The notes: generated by a model from the sequence alone, not told the origin. A DNA stretch of 64,000 nucleotides from Bacteroidaceae bacterium (GCA_017464345.1 JAFUAH010000007.1:1-64000); one strand, 5' to 3'; numbered from the stretch's first letter, positions 42,297-51,990 are shown. Made by a program: numbers and translations.

Positions 42297-42473
42297 TTAC
42301 CAGATGTCCCAACCGCTGTCGCCCTTGGTTCCAGGGTCTTTACCGTTGGGGTCATCAGTACCTACTCCCAGTCCGCTGTTGCCATCAACTTTTGTAATGG
42401 AGCCGTCCATGAATTTTTCAGTTCCGTTAAGTTGAAGTACATCCGTTTGTGGAATGATATATGTCTTTTTCAT
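42297..42473 (-). CDS. Short MKKTYIIPQ-type peptide of unknown function
   Basis: 58-aa peptide starting MKKTYIIPQTDVLQLNG (an ATG at 42485 would add four residues). It has no signal peptide or membrane helix. The N-terminal half is conserved in style with many short Bacteroidales proteins that begin MKKxYxxPxxxV; the C-terminal half is a Gly/Asp-rich stretch (DGNSGLGVGTDDPNGKDPGT) ending in GWDIW. It lies 32 nt downstream of the stop-to-start gap following the 1379-aa secreted-protein gene on the same strand and may be cotranscribed with it. The leader/core-like split invites comparison with modified-peptide precursors, but no maturase gene is nearby. Function unknown. Confidence 0.6.
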   Translation of the reverse strand: MKKTYIIPQTDVLQLNGTEKFMDGSITKVDGNSGLGVGTDDPNGKDPGTKGDSGWDIW

Positions 42474-42504
42474 TGTTTTATGCATTTATATGTTTTTATT
42501 TTAC

Positions 42505-45500
42505 TTATTTCACTATCACCTTCTTTCCGTTCACGATGTACAGGCCCCTCGTGGTTTTTTGCACACGCTGGCCAGCCATGTTGTAGATGAGTTCATCGTC
42601 CGGCTCGGCAATTTCACCATCTACCACTACTATGCGTGTCTCAATGTCATCCTCGATGTTCAGCCACAGGTTCTTCACGTCGGCATCAGCATGAGGCTTG
42701 ATGTAGGCACGGAAGCCCTTCATCGTGTTGCCCACGCCGTTACTGCGATACAGATAGCCCACGCCTTCCTTCACACCAATGAAGTAGTCACCGGCCTGGA
42801 GGGCTGTGCCGTTAGTGAATGTTCCGACGAAGTCGAAGTTCGTACCTTCAACATCATCTACACCAGCAGCCGAGATAGTCACACCGTTGATCGTATTCAC
42901 CGTGGAGGCTTTAGTAGCCTTCACCAGCACGGGAACGTTGGCCTCGATAGTATTTTCAGCCTTCGAGTTAAAGGAAACGGTAGCATTTTCTGCATCCACG
43001 CTTTCTTCGCTGTACGCATAGACTATGGCTCCGTCGCCAAATACATCTTCCACCTGAGCAGCCGTCATACTGAAGGGCAATACCACGGTGTTATACGTAG
43101 CGCTGAAAGTGCGGTTCAGTGTGACGTTGGCAGGACCTGCAACGGGAGTATAGTCCGTAGAAGTCTCGTTGAGCACAGCAGCGGTGGCCTTTCTGAGGTC
43201 GAAGTCGGTTAATACAGCGTTTTCACCATATCTCGTCTCTATACGAATCAAATAGTTACCTGCTTCTGGTAGGGCAAATACATGGCTTACGCTTGCAAAC
43301 GGGTTTGAAGAATTGATTTTCCCGGCTGTATAGGTAAGGTTTTTAGTCATTCCAACCTGCGTTCCATCCTCCTTATATACAGATACATTCACGTTCGTTG
43401 ATGCATTGCCATCTGTCCAGGAGGCAACTTTGAAGCGTAGTTCATAAGCATTTGCGCCCAAAGGCAGCGTATAACCTTCCTGCCCGCCATAGGTATATGT
43501 ACTATTCGATTCAGCACCCCATACATATATACCTGCATGTGCATCTGCTTGGGCTAAACCTAGATAAGTTTCCTGATTCTTTATGATTTGACGAATCAAG
43601 TCAGAACCACCGGGCGTCCAACCCAAAGGAGAAGCAGGAGCCTCTGTGTCTTCATCCTGAATAGCAAAGTTACCATCATAAATAGCATTAACCTCACCAT
43701 CATTTTCACTCCATACTGCAGTGCTTAGGGTTGCTGTGGCTACTGTTACAGAACTACTGGTAGGTTTGGATTCACCTTGGAGAGACTTTGCTCTCTTCAA
43801 AGCCTTTATAGCAGCAACATTCATATAAGGAGCATATTCTCCATCTTCAAAACCAAGGGTTTTATCCTCTGCAGAAGAAATAGCCGATGCCAATGCAGAC
43901 TTCTCTGAAGCAGAAGCTGCAGGGCCATAGTAAGTCAGTGTCCAGTTATTATACACAACCCATGTTCCATTGTTTACGCCATTTCCCTGACGAGTCGGGT
44001 TCTTGATGCCGATTTCCAGCGTTCCTGTTTCAGAATCGGGGTCAGCAGGAACATAGACATAGACGTCATTGCTGAAATCCAAATTCTCCAATGCTTCGTA
44101 TGCACTGGCCTTACTGTTCGGATAATGCTTATCGCCATCTGCAAAATCAGGATTCGTACCTAAAGTATATGCGACATCTGCATAATGCTCCATCAGAGAC
44201 TTCAACTGTGTCTTTGCCGTATTGGCATACAAATATATAGTACCACGTGCTCCATCAGCCCCAACAACCCAATCGTTCCAAGTAGCACGTTGGAAGGCAT
44301 CGACACTGAGTTTATAAAGACCTGGGATAAGTCCGCTTACGGTTTCAGAATAATATGTGTTCTCACTTAATGTCACATCACTACCAGCATATTCTTGATA
44401 TTTTTCATCCTTGGCCCCTGTGATTGCAATATCATCGTGAGCGTAGTTTTCGGCCAATTCTACCTCAAGGTCAGCCTTGGTCGTAATACTACTCAAGGCA
44501 GGAATATTAGTAACCGCAGTAACAACTTGCGCATTGGCATTAGCCGTATAATTGGCTATATGAGCCGATGTATTTTCAAATGTCCAAACATTAGAGACAT
44601 CGTTTTCTTCAGCATTGGCAACAACGGTACTGCCACTTACAGCCATGTATTTGCTGTTATTTGTGTTCAGCAACCGGTATCCTCCAACGACAGCCGTTAC
44701 ATTAAAGTTGCGGATATTGTCACCACTAGCATCTCCATAACAAGGGCCATCGAAACCAAAATACAATCGGTTGTCAAAATATTGAAGTTGAGTATTGTTT
44801 GAAGCATCCGTAGTAACATGTATAGCCAATCCTTTGTTATCCATTATGGCCTGCGTACCATAGTTGCCACTACGGCTGAGATAAGTGTCATCACTTACGT
44901 CCTTCAGATAATATACACCATCGAAAATCGCAGGAGTCTTGAACATTACGTTTTGTGCTGCATTGTAGGTACTACCTGCAACATAGCCTATGACATTGGC
45001 TGCGATGGCCAACGTATATGTGGTGCCGGCATCCAGTGTCACATCGCTAAACGTAGCCGTCACCGTTGTACCATCAAGGCTCAGTTCTGCGATTGCCACC
45101 TCTTCGTCTGAGGAATCAAGCAACTTCACCGTACCGGTACTGAGTGCTAATGAAGCCTGCGTGTCGTTGGTTGTTGCCGACTCAAAGTTCAATGTCACGG
45201 TCGAAATACTCTGCAAATATGAATTGGCAACAAGACTGGACGTGGCACTGCCTACGGTATATGAAGCCTCAGCAAAGGTCAAAGTCTGTTCGCTTGAAGA
45301 CTTGATATAGTAGCGGCCCGCCGACAAACTCTGCTTTGCGGAGAAATGAGATGTGATACTAGTCTCATTTGCTATGAACTCGGTTCCATCTGTAGTGTAA
45401 ACAATATTATTCACATCGTCCGTAGCTGTAAACACATAGGGAGCATCGGCTGCTACATCAAAATAGTACCATATATTAGGCGTCATTGTTGAGCCACTTG

Positions 45501-46644
45501 TTAATGCCGCAGCTTCTTCATTTATTGCTTTTTGGCGGTAACGTGTTAATGTAAAATTGTTAAATATAAGATAACTTTCCCCACAATAATTGGGTTTAGC
45601 AACCTTAATTACTAAATTTTCTGTTCCATTAAGATATACAAATACTTCGTTTTCCGCCTTACCATTATTTACTCCTTCTTTTTGCAAGTCCAATGTGGTA
45701 GCCTCTTTTCCCATGGCCGTATTCATTTCAACCCAAGATTTAATACGTACCTTCTCATCGTTGGCCTGCAAATAGCTTAAACTAACAGTTGTATAGTCTG
45801 AAGCTAAAGTTTTATCTTTACTTTCAGATGCATGTCTATCAAAACCACCCATCGTTAGTTTATAGATACCCGCTTCTAAACCTGATATTGTCTGTGAGAA
45901 TGTGCCAGTCGCTTCATAAACGCGTGCGACCTTGCTAGCATAGTCCGGGTATCCTTCATGTTTGCGATCCGTTCCACTCCAAGACCAGTCGCCAATAACT
46001 CCATCATCAAATTTGGCCGTACCAATGCTGCTTGTAGCGTCGCTACTCACCCACTTTCTTTCAACGGTTAGGTCACTAGTTGTAATACCTGTTATACCAG
46101 ATGCATCTATTACATTCTGCTTATTCTTATTAGGATAGTTATTGACAATTGCATCATGTTCAGCGATAGAGAGAAATTGCCAATACGTCTGTCTAATATC
46201 AGGGCAATTTTCTTCGGATCCACCTATTATTGCATTACCGGCAATACCGAATTCATCCATATTTATATACATAGAATAATCGACATCACTAATCACATGC
46301 TTTATAATGTAACTACCCAGAATTCCATCAACGCCCGATATGGTATAAGAACGAACACGCTCCCCCGTACAATCTGCATACATCCAATAATCGTCACCAT
46401 AATAAGCTTCATTATCAGGGCAATACAACTTGAATTTTGTTCCATCGGCAATCAACTTAATGGGAACTCCAAATTCATCAGCTAATGCACGTGTACCCCA
46501 CCAAGAGCCACGACTAGCAAATTTTCCTGTCAGAGGATTGTACAAATAATAAACACCGTCAGCCTCTGGTGTCTGGTACGCTTGCACTTTACAGCCCAGC
46601 CCACCCACGATGCATAGCATCGCGAAAAGTAATTTCCTTTTCAT
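42505..46644 (-). CDS. Very large modular secreted surface protein
   Basis: 1379 aa with a signal peptide (MKRKLLFAMLCIVGGLGCKV). Module A (about 28-190, GVYYLYNPLTGKFASRGSWW) recurs at about 573-700 (GVYYLKDVSDDTYLSRSGNY) and in the EEP enzyme at 22079-24784. Galactose-binding-like domains with TISGLEAGIYKLTMGGFDR occur at about 205-375 and 730-910 (SGLIPGLYKLSVDAFQR). An SbsA-like Ig domain spans about 480-570. The tail is YNMAGQRVQKTTRGLYIVNG plus KKVIVK. Its upstream two thirds (43200-46640) are visibly AT-richer than neighbouring genes, suggesting acquisition. No catalytic motif was seen; a binding or scaffolding role is inferred. Confidence 0.83.
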   Translation of the reverse strand: MKRKLLFAMLCIVGGLGCKVQAYQTPEADGVYYLYNPLTGKFASRGSWWGTRALADEFGVPIKLIADGTKFKLYCPDNEAYYGDDYWMYADCTGERVRSYTISGVDGILGSYIIKHVISDVDYSMYINMDEFGIAGNAIIGGSEENCPDIRQTYWQFLSIAEHDAIVNNYPNKNKQNVIDASGITGITTSDLTVERKWVSSDATSSIGTAKFDDGVIGDWSWSGTDRKHEGYPDYASKVARVYEATGTFSQTISGLEAGIYKLTMGGFDRHASESKDKTLASDYTTVSLSYLQANDEKVRIKSWVEMNTAMGKEATTLDLQKEGVNNGKAENEVFVYLNGTENLVIKVAKPNYCGESYLIFNNFTLTRYRQKAINEEAAALTSGSTMTPNIWYYFDVAADAPYVFTATDDVNNIVYTTDGTEFIANETSITSHFSAKQSLSAGRYYIKSSSEQTLTFAEASYTVGSATSSLVANSYLQSISTVTLNFESATTNDTQASLALSTGTVKLLDSSDEEVAIAELSLDGTTVTATFSDVTLDAGTTYTLAIAANVIGYVAGSTYNAAQNVMFKTPAIFDGVYYLKDVSDDTYLSRSGNYGTQAIMDNKGLAIHVTTDASNNTQLQYFDNRLYFGFDGPCYGDASGDNIRNFNVTAVVGGYRLLNTNNSKYMAVSGSTVVANAEENDVSNVWTFENTSAHIANYTANANAQVVTAVTNIPALSSITTKADLEVELAENYAHDDIAITGAKDEKYQEYAGSDVTLSENTYYSETVSGLIPGLYKLSVDAFQRATWNDWVVGADGARGTIYLYANTAKTQLKSLMEHYADVAYTLGTNPDFADGDKHYPNSKASAYEALENLDFSNDVYVYVPADPDSETGTLEIGIKNPTRQGNGVNNGTWVVYNNWTLTYYGPAASASEKSALASAISSAEDKTLGFEDGEYAPYMNVAAIKALKRAKSLQGESKPTSSSVTVATATLSTAVWSENDGEVNAIYDGNFAIQDEDTEAPASPLGWTPGGSDLIRQIIKNQETYLGLAQADAHAGIYVWGAESNSTYTYGGQEGYTLPLGANAYELRFKVASWTDGNASTNVNVSVYKEDGTQVGMTKNLTYTAGKINSSNPFASVSHVFALPEAGNYLIRIETRYGENAVLTDFDLRKATAAVLNETSTDYTPVAGPANVTLNRTFSATYNTVVLPFSMTAAQVEDVFGDGAIVYAYSEESVDAENATVSFNSKAENTIEANVPVLVKATKASTVNTINGVTISAAGVDDVEGTNFDFVGTFTNGTALQAGDYFIGVKEGVGYLYRSNGVGNTMKGFRAYIKPHADADVKNLWLNIEDDIETRIVVVDGEIAEPDDELIYNMAGQRVQKTTRGLYIVNGKKVIVK

Positions 46645-46685
46645 ATATTTATAATAAGTAAGTTAGTTCTGTACAGAAATCGGTA

Positions 46686-46717
46686 CAAAATTAGTACTTT
46701 TATTTGAAAAGAGCAAA
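46686..46717 (-). promoter_or_regulatory. Promoter of the 1379-aa secreted-protein gene
   Basis: Minus-strand TTTG (46714-46717), 20-nt spacer, TAATTTTG (46686-46693), one mismatch from the -7 consensus core. It lies 41 nt before the ATG. Confidence 0.6.
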
Positions 46718-46857
46718 TGCAAAATGGTACTTTTTGATTTTCCTTACCATTTTTCCTTATTTTCATTCGTGCTAATTCGTGGTTCTTTTTCCTTGTCGGC
46801 GAATTAGGCAAAAGGGGGCTTGTTACTGGAAGGTGAAAAATCCTGACAAAGGAGCCC

Positions 46858-49395
46858 TTACCTCACCACGACCTTTTGGCCCTGGCGGATGTAGAGGCCC
46901 CGCTGGGGTGTGGAGATCCGGCGACCGGCGAGGTCGTAGAAGGCAGTCTGGCCGTCGGTGAGGGAGGTGTCAGTGAGGACACCAAGGGAGGTGCCGCCCT
47001 TGAGGGTCAGCACGACGTTGTCGAAGCCGATGATTTTCTCCGTACCACTGTAGTTGTGCATGGCGGTGAGGCGGACGGTGGTGGAGGACTGACCGTCGCT
47101 CTGGAACTGAAGGGTGACGGGCTGCCATTCAGTCTTGTTCTCCAGCGAGGGGGAGGTGACGGTGGGCCCGTCCTCGGTCAGCACGGAGACGGAGGCATCG
47201 CCGCCCAGGCCCGACTTCCAGAGGTCGCACGTCAAGGTGTACTGCCCCTCGGGCAGACGCATCTCCTGCGAGAGGGTGAGTGTGGGCGTACCCCAGTTCT
47301 GGCGTATCCAGTAGGTCTGCTGCCCGTGGCTGGCAGGCTTGGCAAGCGAGCCGAAGAACTGGCTGAAGTAGAGGTCGCCAGCCTTCAGTGCCGTGATGTC
47401 GTTCTCGTTGCCGCCCGTGCGCTCCAGTGTCCAACCCTGGGGGACGTAGATGGCGCGGTCGGAGGAGACACCGCTGCCCTCCTGTACGGAGTACGCGCCC
47501 TCGAAGTCACCGTTCTGGAGTGCGGTGGGCAGGTTGGGGTTCGTGACCTTGATGCTTTTCGTAAGCGCCCGGACGGTCTGGGGGGAGGCTACGGCGTGGT
47601 AGGACACGAGGGTGGCACAAGTATGGTTGAAAGTATCGTCCCACGCATTGATGTCACCCACGATGCCTTCCAACTCAAGGACTTGGTCTATGAGTCCGTT
47701 GCGGTAGATGATGAGCCGCTGTCCGTCGTAGGTCAGGGCGATGACGAGTTTGCGGAGTTTCGTCGGGTGGCTGTCGCCGTTGGTTCCGCTGGAGCCGTTG
47801 GCCCAGTCGTCGCTCGTGTAGAGGGTGTTTGTGCTGGCGTACGTCTTGCCGTCATAGACCACTTCGGGGCACTTCGTCGTGGCGTTGATGCGGTATTCCA
47901 GACCGGTTGCAAGGCGGAACAGCGTGCCTTCGTATTTCTCCTGATTCAGGATGAAGCCCAGCACGATAGTCTCCTGCGGGCCAAAGTAGGGACAGTCGTA
48001 AGGGGGACCTATCTCTTCCTCCGGTGTCAGTTCCTCCTCCCACTCATGGTCGCAGAGGATGCTGGTGGGGTAGCCCAGGGGGTAGTTCTTGTTCACCATC
48101 CAGTAGTAGTAGTCACCCTGCATCCAAGCCAGACGCATCTTCGCGTTCTTCGAGCCGGGCAGAATGAAGGGGCGAGCGTTGTTTTTCGACGAATTCATCG
48201 TGATTTGCTGGCTTCCGGCCACCTTGCCATCGTCGTCGATGGTGTAGCGCCATATCTCATACACGCCGTCCTTGTTGTATTGGCCGTCGCGGGTGGGTAT
48301 GGAGAGATAGAGGTCGTGAGGGTTGTCGGGATCCAGTGCCATGCCGCCGGAGTAGCAGCGCTCGGTCTGGTTCCAGTTCTGGTGGAAGGCATGGCCGGCG
48401 TACTGTACCCAGGTGCGGCGCCACTCAGTGCCCGTCCAGCGGGCATACCAATAGACGTGCGAGGTCTTGGCTTCGTCAATGTGGGGATAGGCGATGACAG
48501 GGTGCTCCTGCTCGTCCAGCGCTATCTGCCACACCCAGTTGCGGATGTTGGCGGTGTTATCGACGATGGTGACAGGGTAGGAAGAGGCGTAGCCGGACTG
48601 CTTGTTCACGTTGAAGACACCGTCCTGTATTATGCTCAGCTGCTTGCCGTTGATGTCACGCAGGATGGGGCCCTGGCCTTTATTAATATCTATGACGTTG
48701 AAGTAGAGCCAGTCGGGCTGCTCGTTGTCGGGGTGGCCAGTGGTGTAGGCCAGGTATATCTTGTCCTTCCCGTTGGACTGGTACTTGGCGTAGGGCCGTG
48801 CGCCAGTCGATTGCACGATTTGCCTGGGACCGAAGTCGAACTTACAGTTGTCCTCCTGGTCGGGCATGGTCAGCCGAGCCAGTGTGGGATGCCAACTGAT
48901 ACCTCGCCAGCAGAGGTAGATGTGAGTGGGGTCGTCTGTGAGGATGAAGGGTGAGGGATAGGTGGTGTTGTTGACCGTCGTGAGGTACTTCTCCTCGCCC
49001 AGGGCGGTGATGTCGCCGGGCCGGCGGCTGATGCGGTACCATATCCGGGGCTCATCGGTGTGGCGCGTGTAAAATATCATCACACGCTCGTCGGGCAGGA
49101 CGAGGAAGGTGGGGTTGTTGTGGTCGTCGGGCTGGAAGTAGGAGCGCACCAGCACGTCGGTCTTCCGACCCGTGAGCCAGTCGTACTGCGTGGCCATGAC
49201 GTTGCCGTGCACGTCGATGTAGCCCAGATAGGTGGCGTTGATGGTTCCTGCGGTGTTCTCGTAGTGCAAGGCACGCGGGTCTGCAAACCAGCACCAGGCT
49301 CCCTCCTGGGCCACTACGTTGCTCTTGAAATTCTCTTGTGCCCAAGTCCATACGCTTGTCAGGACCAGCACCAATACTGTGATTATTTGCTTCAT
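46858..49395 (-). CDS. Secreted BNR_4-repeat protein with LamG-like and binding domains
   Basis: 845-aa exported protein (signal peptide to WTWAQ). Residues about 25-440 form a BNR_4-type beta-propeller, with GAWCWFADPRALHYEN, YSGGMALDPDNPHDLYLSIP and several Asp-box-like turns. Residues about 480-640 resemble a concanavalin/LamG sheet (KLRKLVIALTYDGQRLIIYR). A galactose-binding-like domain follows (about 650-815), then the tail YDLAGRRISTPQRGLYIRQG plus QKVVVR. BNR_4 proteins include polysaccharide lyases and uncharacterised glycan-active proteins; I cannot assign a reaction. It follows the esterase gene by 86 nt on the same strand. Confidence 0.82.
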   Translation of the reverse strand: MKQIITVLVLVLTSVWTWAQENFKSNVVAQEGAWCWFADPRALHYENTAGTINATYLGYIDVHGNVMATQYDWLTGRKTDVLVRSYFQPDDHNNPTFLVLPDERVMIFYTRHTDEPRIWYRISRRPGDITALGEEKYLTTVNNTTYPSPFILTDDPTHIYLCWRGISWHPTLARLTMPDQEDNCKFDFGPRQIVQSTGARPYAKYQSNGKDKIYLAYTTGHPDNEQPDWLYFNVIDINKGQGPILRDINGKQLSIIQDGVFNVNKQSGYASSYPVTIVDNTANIRNWVWQIALDEQEHPVIAYPHIDEAKTSHVYWYARWTGTEWRRTWVQYAGHAFHQNWNQTERCYSGGMALDPDNPHDLYLSIPTRDGQYNKDGVYEIWRYTIDDDGKVAGSQQITMNSSKNNARPFILPGSKNAKMRLAWMQGDYYYWMVNKNYPLGYPTSILCDHEWEEELTPEEEIGPPYDCPYFGPQETIVLGFILNQEKYEGTLFRLATGLEYRINATTKCPEVVYDGKTYASTNTLYTSDDWANGSSGTNGDSHPTKLRKLVIALTYDGQRLIIYRNGLIDQVLELEGIVGDINAWDDTFNHTCATLVSYHAVASPQTVRALTKSIKVTNPNLPTALQNGDFEGAYSVQEGSGVSSDRAIYVPQGWTLERTGGNENDITALKAGDLYFSQFFGSLAKPASHGQQTYWIRQNWGTPTLTLSQEMRLPEGQYTLTCDLWKSGLGGDASVSVLTEDGPTVTSPSLENKTEWQPVTLQFQSDGQSSTTVRLTAMHNYSGTEKIIGFDNVVLTLKGGTSLGVLTDTSLTDGQTAFYDLAGRRISTPQRGLYIRQGQKVVVR

Positions 49396-49481
49396 TTGAT
49401 GTTATGGATTATATACTCTTTACGGATATTGATGCTTTGCGAAGCCATTCGTGCCGTTCGCGTAATTCGCAGTCAGAGAAA

Positions 49482-50285
49482 CTATTCTCTTTCCAGTTGG
49501 TCGGGACGGCGGTCGATGTCGCGATAGGCCTGCTGGAGGTCGGACTGCGTGATGGTGATGTCGCGATTGACGGGACGGTCGGGGTCGTGCAGCGAGTGGG
49601 AGAAGAGCCAGTCGTAGGTCTTGGCCGTGTAGAAGTAGCGTGCCAGTGCACCGTGCGAGGCTCCGGGCAGCCAGTCGTAGCGCAGCCGGCTATCGGCCCC
49701 CAGGGCCTTCATGCCGCTGACCACCACCTTCGACTGCTTCACGGGTATAGCGCGGTCGGCCGTGCCGTGGGCTATCCACAGGGGCAGCTGGCCCAGTCCG
49801 CGGTAGTCCTTCAGCGTGGCACCGCCACAGAGGGCCATGGCGGCGGCAATCTTTTCGGGATAGGTGCCAGCGAAGTCCAGCGTGCCGTAGCCGCCCAGAC
49901 TCATGCCCAGGACATAGACGCGCGAGTGGTCGAAGGCGTAGTTCTCCTTCATCCATTCCAGAATGTCATTCAGTTTCTTGGGGCTCCATGCGCCGCCGGG
50001 ATTCTGCGGGGCGATGATGAGGGCCGGGATGTTGCGCCCTATCTTCACGGCATCCAGGGGGCCGTAGCGCAAGACGCGGTTCAGGTCGTGACCGCAGAGG
50101 CTGGCACCGTGCAGGAAGATGAGCAGGGGGGTCTGCTCCTGGGTGTAATAGTAGTCTTCAGGCGTATAGACCCAGAAGTTGTAGTTGCCCGGGATGACGT
50201 TGCGCTTGGCCGAGAGCAGGTCGTACTGTGCCCACATGGCCACGCCCCAGAGGAGCAGAAGAAAGGAGAAAAAAGCCCGTTTCAT
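49482..50285 (-). CDS. Secreted alpha/beta-hydrolase, CE1-like esterase
   Basis: 267 aa with a signal peptide (LLLLWGVAMWAQ). The catalytic triad of an esterase/PHB-depolymerase-like fold is visible: Ser in YVLGMSLGGYGTLDFAG, Asp in IAHGTADRAIPV, and His in PGASHGALARYF near the end; LIFLHGASLCGHD forms the oxyanion region. Such enzymes deacylate plant polysaccharides (acetyl or feruloyl groups). Its start overlaps the stop of the upstream propeller lipoprotein gene (ATGA), so the two are translationally coupled. Confidence 0.85.
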   Translation of the reverse strand: MKRAFFSFLLLLWGVAMWAQYDLLSAKRNVIPGNYNFWVYTPEDYYYTQEQTPLLIFLHGASLCGHDLNRVLRYGPLDAVKIGRNIPALIIAPQNPGGAWSPKKLNDILEWMKENYAFDHSRVYVLGMSLGGYGTLDFAGTYPEKIAAAMALCGGATLKDYRGLGQLPLWIAHGTADRAIPVKQSKVVVSGMKALGADSRLRYDWLPGASHGALARYFYTAKTYDWLFSHSLHDPDRPVNRDITITQSDLQQAYRDIDRRPDQLERE

Positions 50286-51856
50286 CGGATAATGAATTTA
50301 TAGATGTTACGTCCGCGACAGCCCACCACGGCGGCATTGCCCACGGCGATGGGCGAAGACTCGAAGTTGAAGCCCACAGGGCGCTTGCAGAGCACCTCGC
50401 CCGTCAGTCCGCGGATGACGTAGGCCGTGCCACTGGCATCGCCGGTGAAGATAAACATTTCGCCCTGCTCGTTCAGGTAGGGGATGGGCGACGACCATGC
50501 AAAGTTGTTGTAGGGCACGGTGTAGGCCACCTCACCCGTCTGGGTGTTGATGGCTGTCAGCTCACCAGCATGGCGGGCGGCACCGTTGCGACAGATGTTG
50601 ACAAAGATGAGGTTCTTGCAGTCGCCGAGTCCCAGCAGCGGAGTGGCATACATGCCGCCGTCCAGCGTCTTGCCGGGCAGTTCGATGCGGCGGCACGGTA
50701 TCAGCTGCTCCCATGCGCGTTCGCCCGTCAGTCCGTTCAACTTCACGAAGTGGCACGTACCGCTGGCACCCTGTTTATCGACCTCACAAGCCGTATAGAC
50801 GTAAGGCACGCCACCCTCCTCGCGACAGACAATGGTGCCGTCCGAGTCGTCGTGGTTGCGGTAGTGCCAGACAGGACGCAGATTGTTGAGATTGATGCAC
50901 AGGATGTTGCCGTGGTTGTCGCCAAAGTATCCGTAGTTCTTATAGACGCACAGGCTGCTCTCGATACCCGGGGCTACACCGTTCACGCGATAGCGCATGA
51001 CACTGACACGGCGCAACTGGCCCTGACTGCGCTCGTACTTATAGACGCTGCCGTTTTCGCCGCACCAGAAGAGGTAACCTCCGGCCACGATAGCATTGGA
51101 GTCGAAGGCATTCCAGCCGCGCCATGCCTTGGGGTCGGGGCCAAAGAAGAAGGTGCGCTCGTGGCGCAGCAGGTCGAAGGCTTGACAGCCGAAGGGCCCG
51201 CTGGTGCGCGGTACGCCCTGTCCGCAGTAGAGGTTCTTGTATTCGGGATCCAGCGACATGGTGCCCTTCACCACGTTACCCAAGTCCAGAGGCTGGCGAC
51301 TGGCCTTTCCCGTCTGGAAGTTGATGAAGTAGGCTTTGCCGCAAAGCGAGCCGACGATGATTTCCTCGCGGCCAAAGTCTGCAGTCAGTCCGGGCGACTG
51401 CTGGCGGAAGGCTGCAGTGTCGGCCGGGCTCCATGCAACGTACAGTGGCTGGCCAGTCCATCCCGTACCGCCGCCCCAGGTGCCGAAGCGTGTGTTCGTG
51501 GTGTCGTAGGCGGTCTGGAACATCCATGCCTCCTCTATCACGCTGGGGGTGCCTTTCACACGCCCACCAAAGTTAGCGTTGCGCAGCAGGTTCTTACGGA
51601 AGACGCACACGTTCGGGCTCTCGGCATATCGGTCGTCGAAGTCCCGCAGCGGTGCCTCCAGGCTGTCCGCATCTTCTATCTGATAACTGATGGTTCCCAC
51701 CGACGCATAGTTGGTATCAGGCAGATACACCAGAGTCTCCACCACAGGGGTATCGCCCATCAGCGTGTCCTGTCCATTTTCATCAGCTTGGGCTCTGTGT
51801 CCACTGCAGCCTATGGCTACTAAAGCAAACAAACTAATAGTAATCTGTGTCTTCAT
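50282..51856 (-). CDS. Lipoprotein with PQQ-like beta-propeller repeats
   Basis: 524-aa lipoprotein (lipobox VAIGC) made largely of PQQ/YncE-type propeller blades: LCGKAYFINFQTGKASRQPL, GENGSVYKYERSQGQLRRVS, GNILCINLNNLRPVWHYRN and GELTAINTQTGEVAYTVPYN. Conserved Trp/Gly turns repeat about every 45-60 residues. No cofactor-binding residues could be assigned, so this is probably a binding or scaffold propeller, not a quinoprotein dehydrogenase. First gene of the operon propeller-esterase-BNR_4, behind a consensus promoter. Confidence 0.82.
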   Translation of the reverse strand: MKTQITISLFALVAIGCSGHRAQADENGQDTLMGDTPVVETLVYLPDTNYASVGTISYQIEDADSLEAPLRDFDDRYAESPNVCVFRKNLLRNANFGGRVKGTPSVIEEAWMFQTAYDTTNTRFGTWGGGTGWTGQPLYVAWSPADTAAFRQQSPGLTADFGREEIIVGSLCGKAYFINFQTGKASRQPLDLGNVVKGTMSLDPEYKNLYCGQGVPRTSGPFGCQAFDLLRHERTFFFGPDPKAWRGWNAFDSNAIVAGGYLFWCGENGSVYKYERSQGQLRRVSVMRYRVNGVAPGIESSLCVYKNYGYFGDNHGNILCINLNNLRPVWHYRNHDDSDGTIVCREEGGVPYVYTACEVDKQGASGTCHFVKLNGLTGERAWEQLIPCRRIELPGKTLDGGMYATPLLGLGDCKNLIFVNICRNGAARHAGELTAINTQTGEVAYTVPYNNFAWSSPIPYLNEQGEMFIFTGDASGTAYVIRGLTGEVLCKRPVGFNFESSPIAVGNAAVVGCRGRNIYKFIIR

Positions 51857-51882
51857 CGTACTTTAATATATGTATTCGCCCA

Positions 51883-51914
51883 CAAAGTTAGGTATTTTTT
51901 GACAAAAAAACAAA
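51883..51914 (-). promoter_or_regulatory. Promoter of the propeller-esterase-BNR_4 operon
   Basis: Minus-strand TTTG (51911-51914), 20-nt spacer, TAACTTTG (51883-51890), 26 nt before the ATG at 51856. Confidence 0.75.
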
Positions 51915-51950
51915 GAAAAGGTAAACAGCGACTATAACTTCGAATAAACC

Positions 51951-51989
51951 AAATACACCTGCCATCGTCAGCATATGGCAGGTGTATTT
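51951..51989 (-). terminator. Terminator after yifB
   Basis: 15-bp stem AAATACACCTGCCAT / ATGGCAGGTGTATTT with a 9-nt loop, immediately after the yifB stop and upstream of the next promoter. T-rich sequence flanks the plus-strand side, and the minus strand continues GGTTTATTC. Confidence 0.8.
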
Positions 51990-51990
51990 T

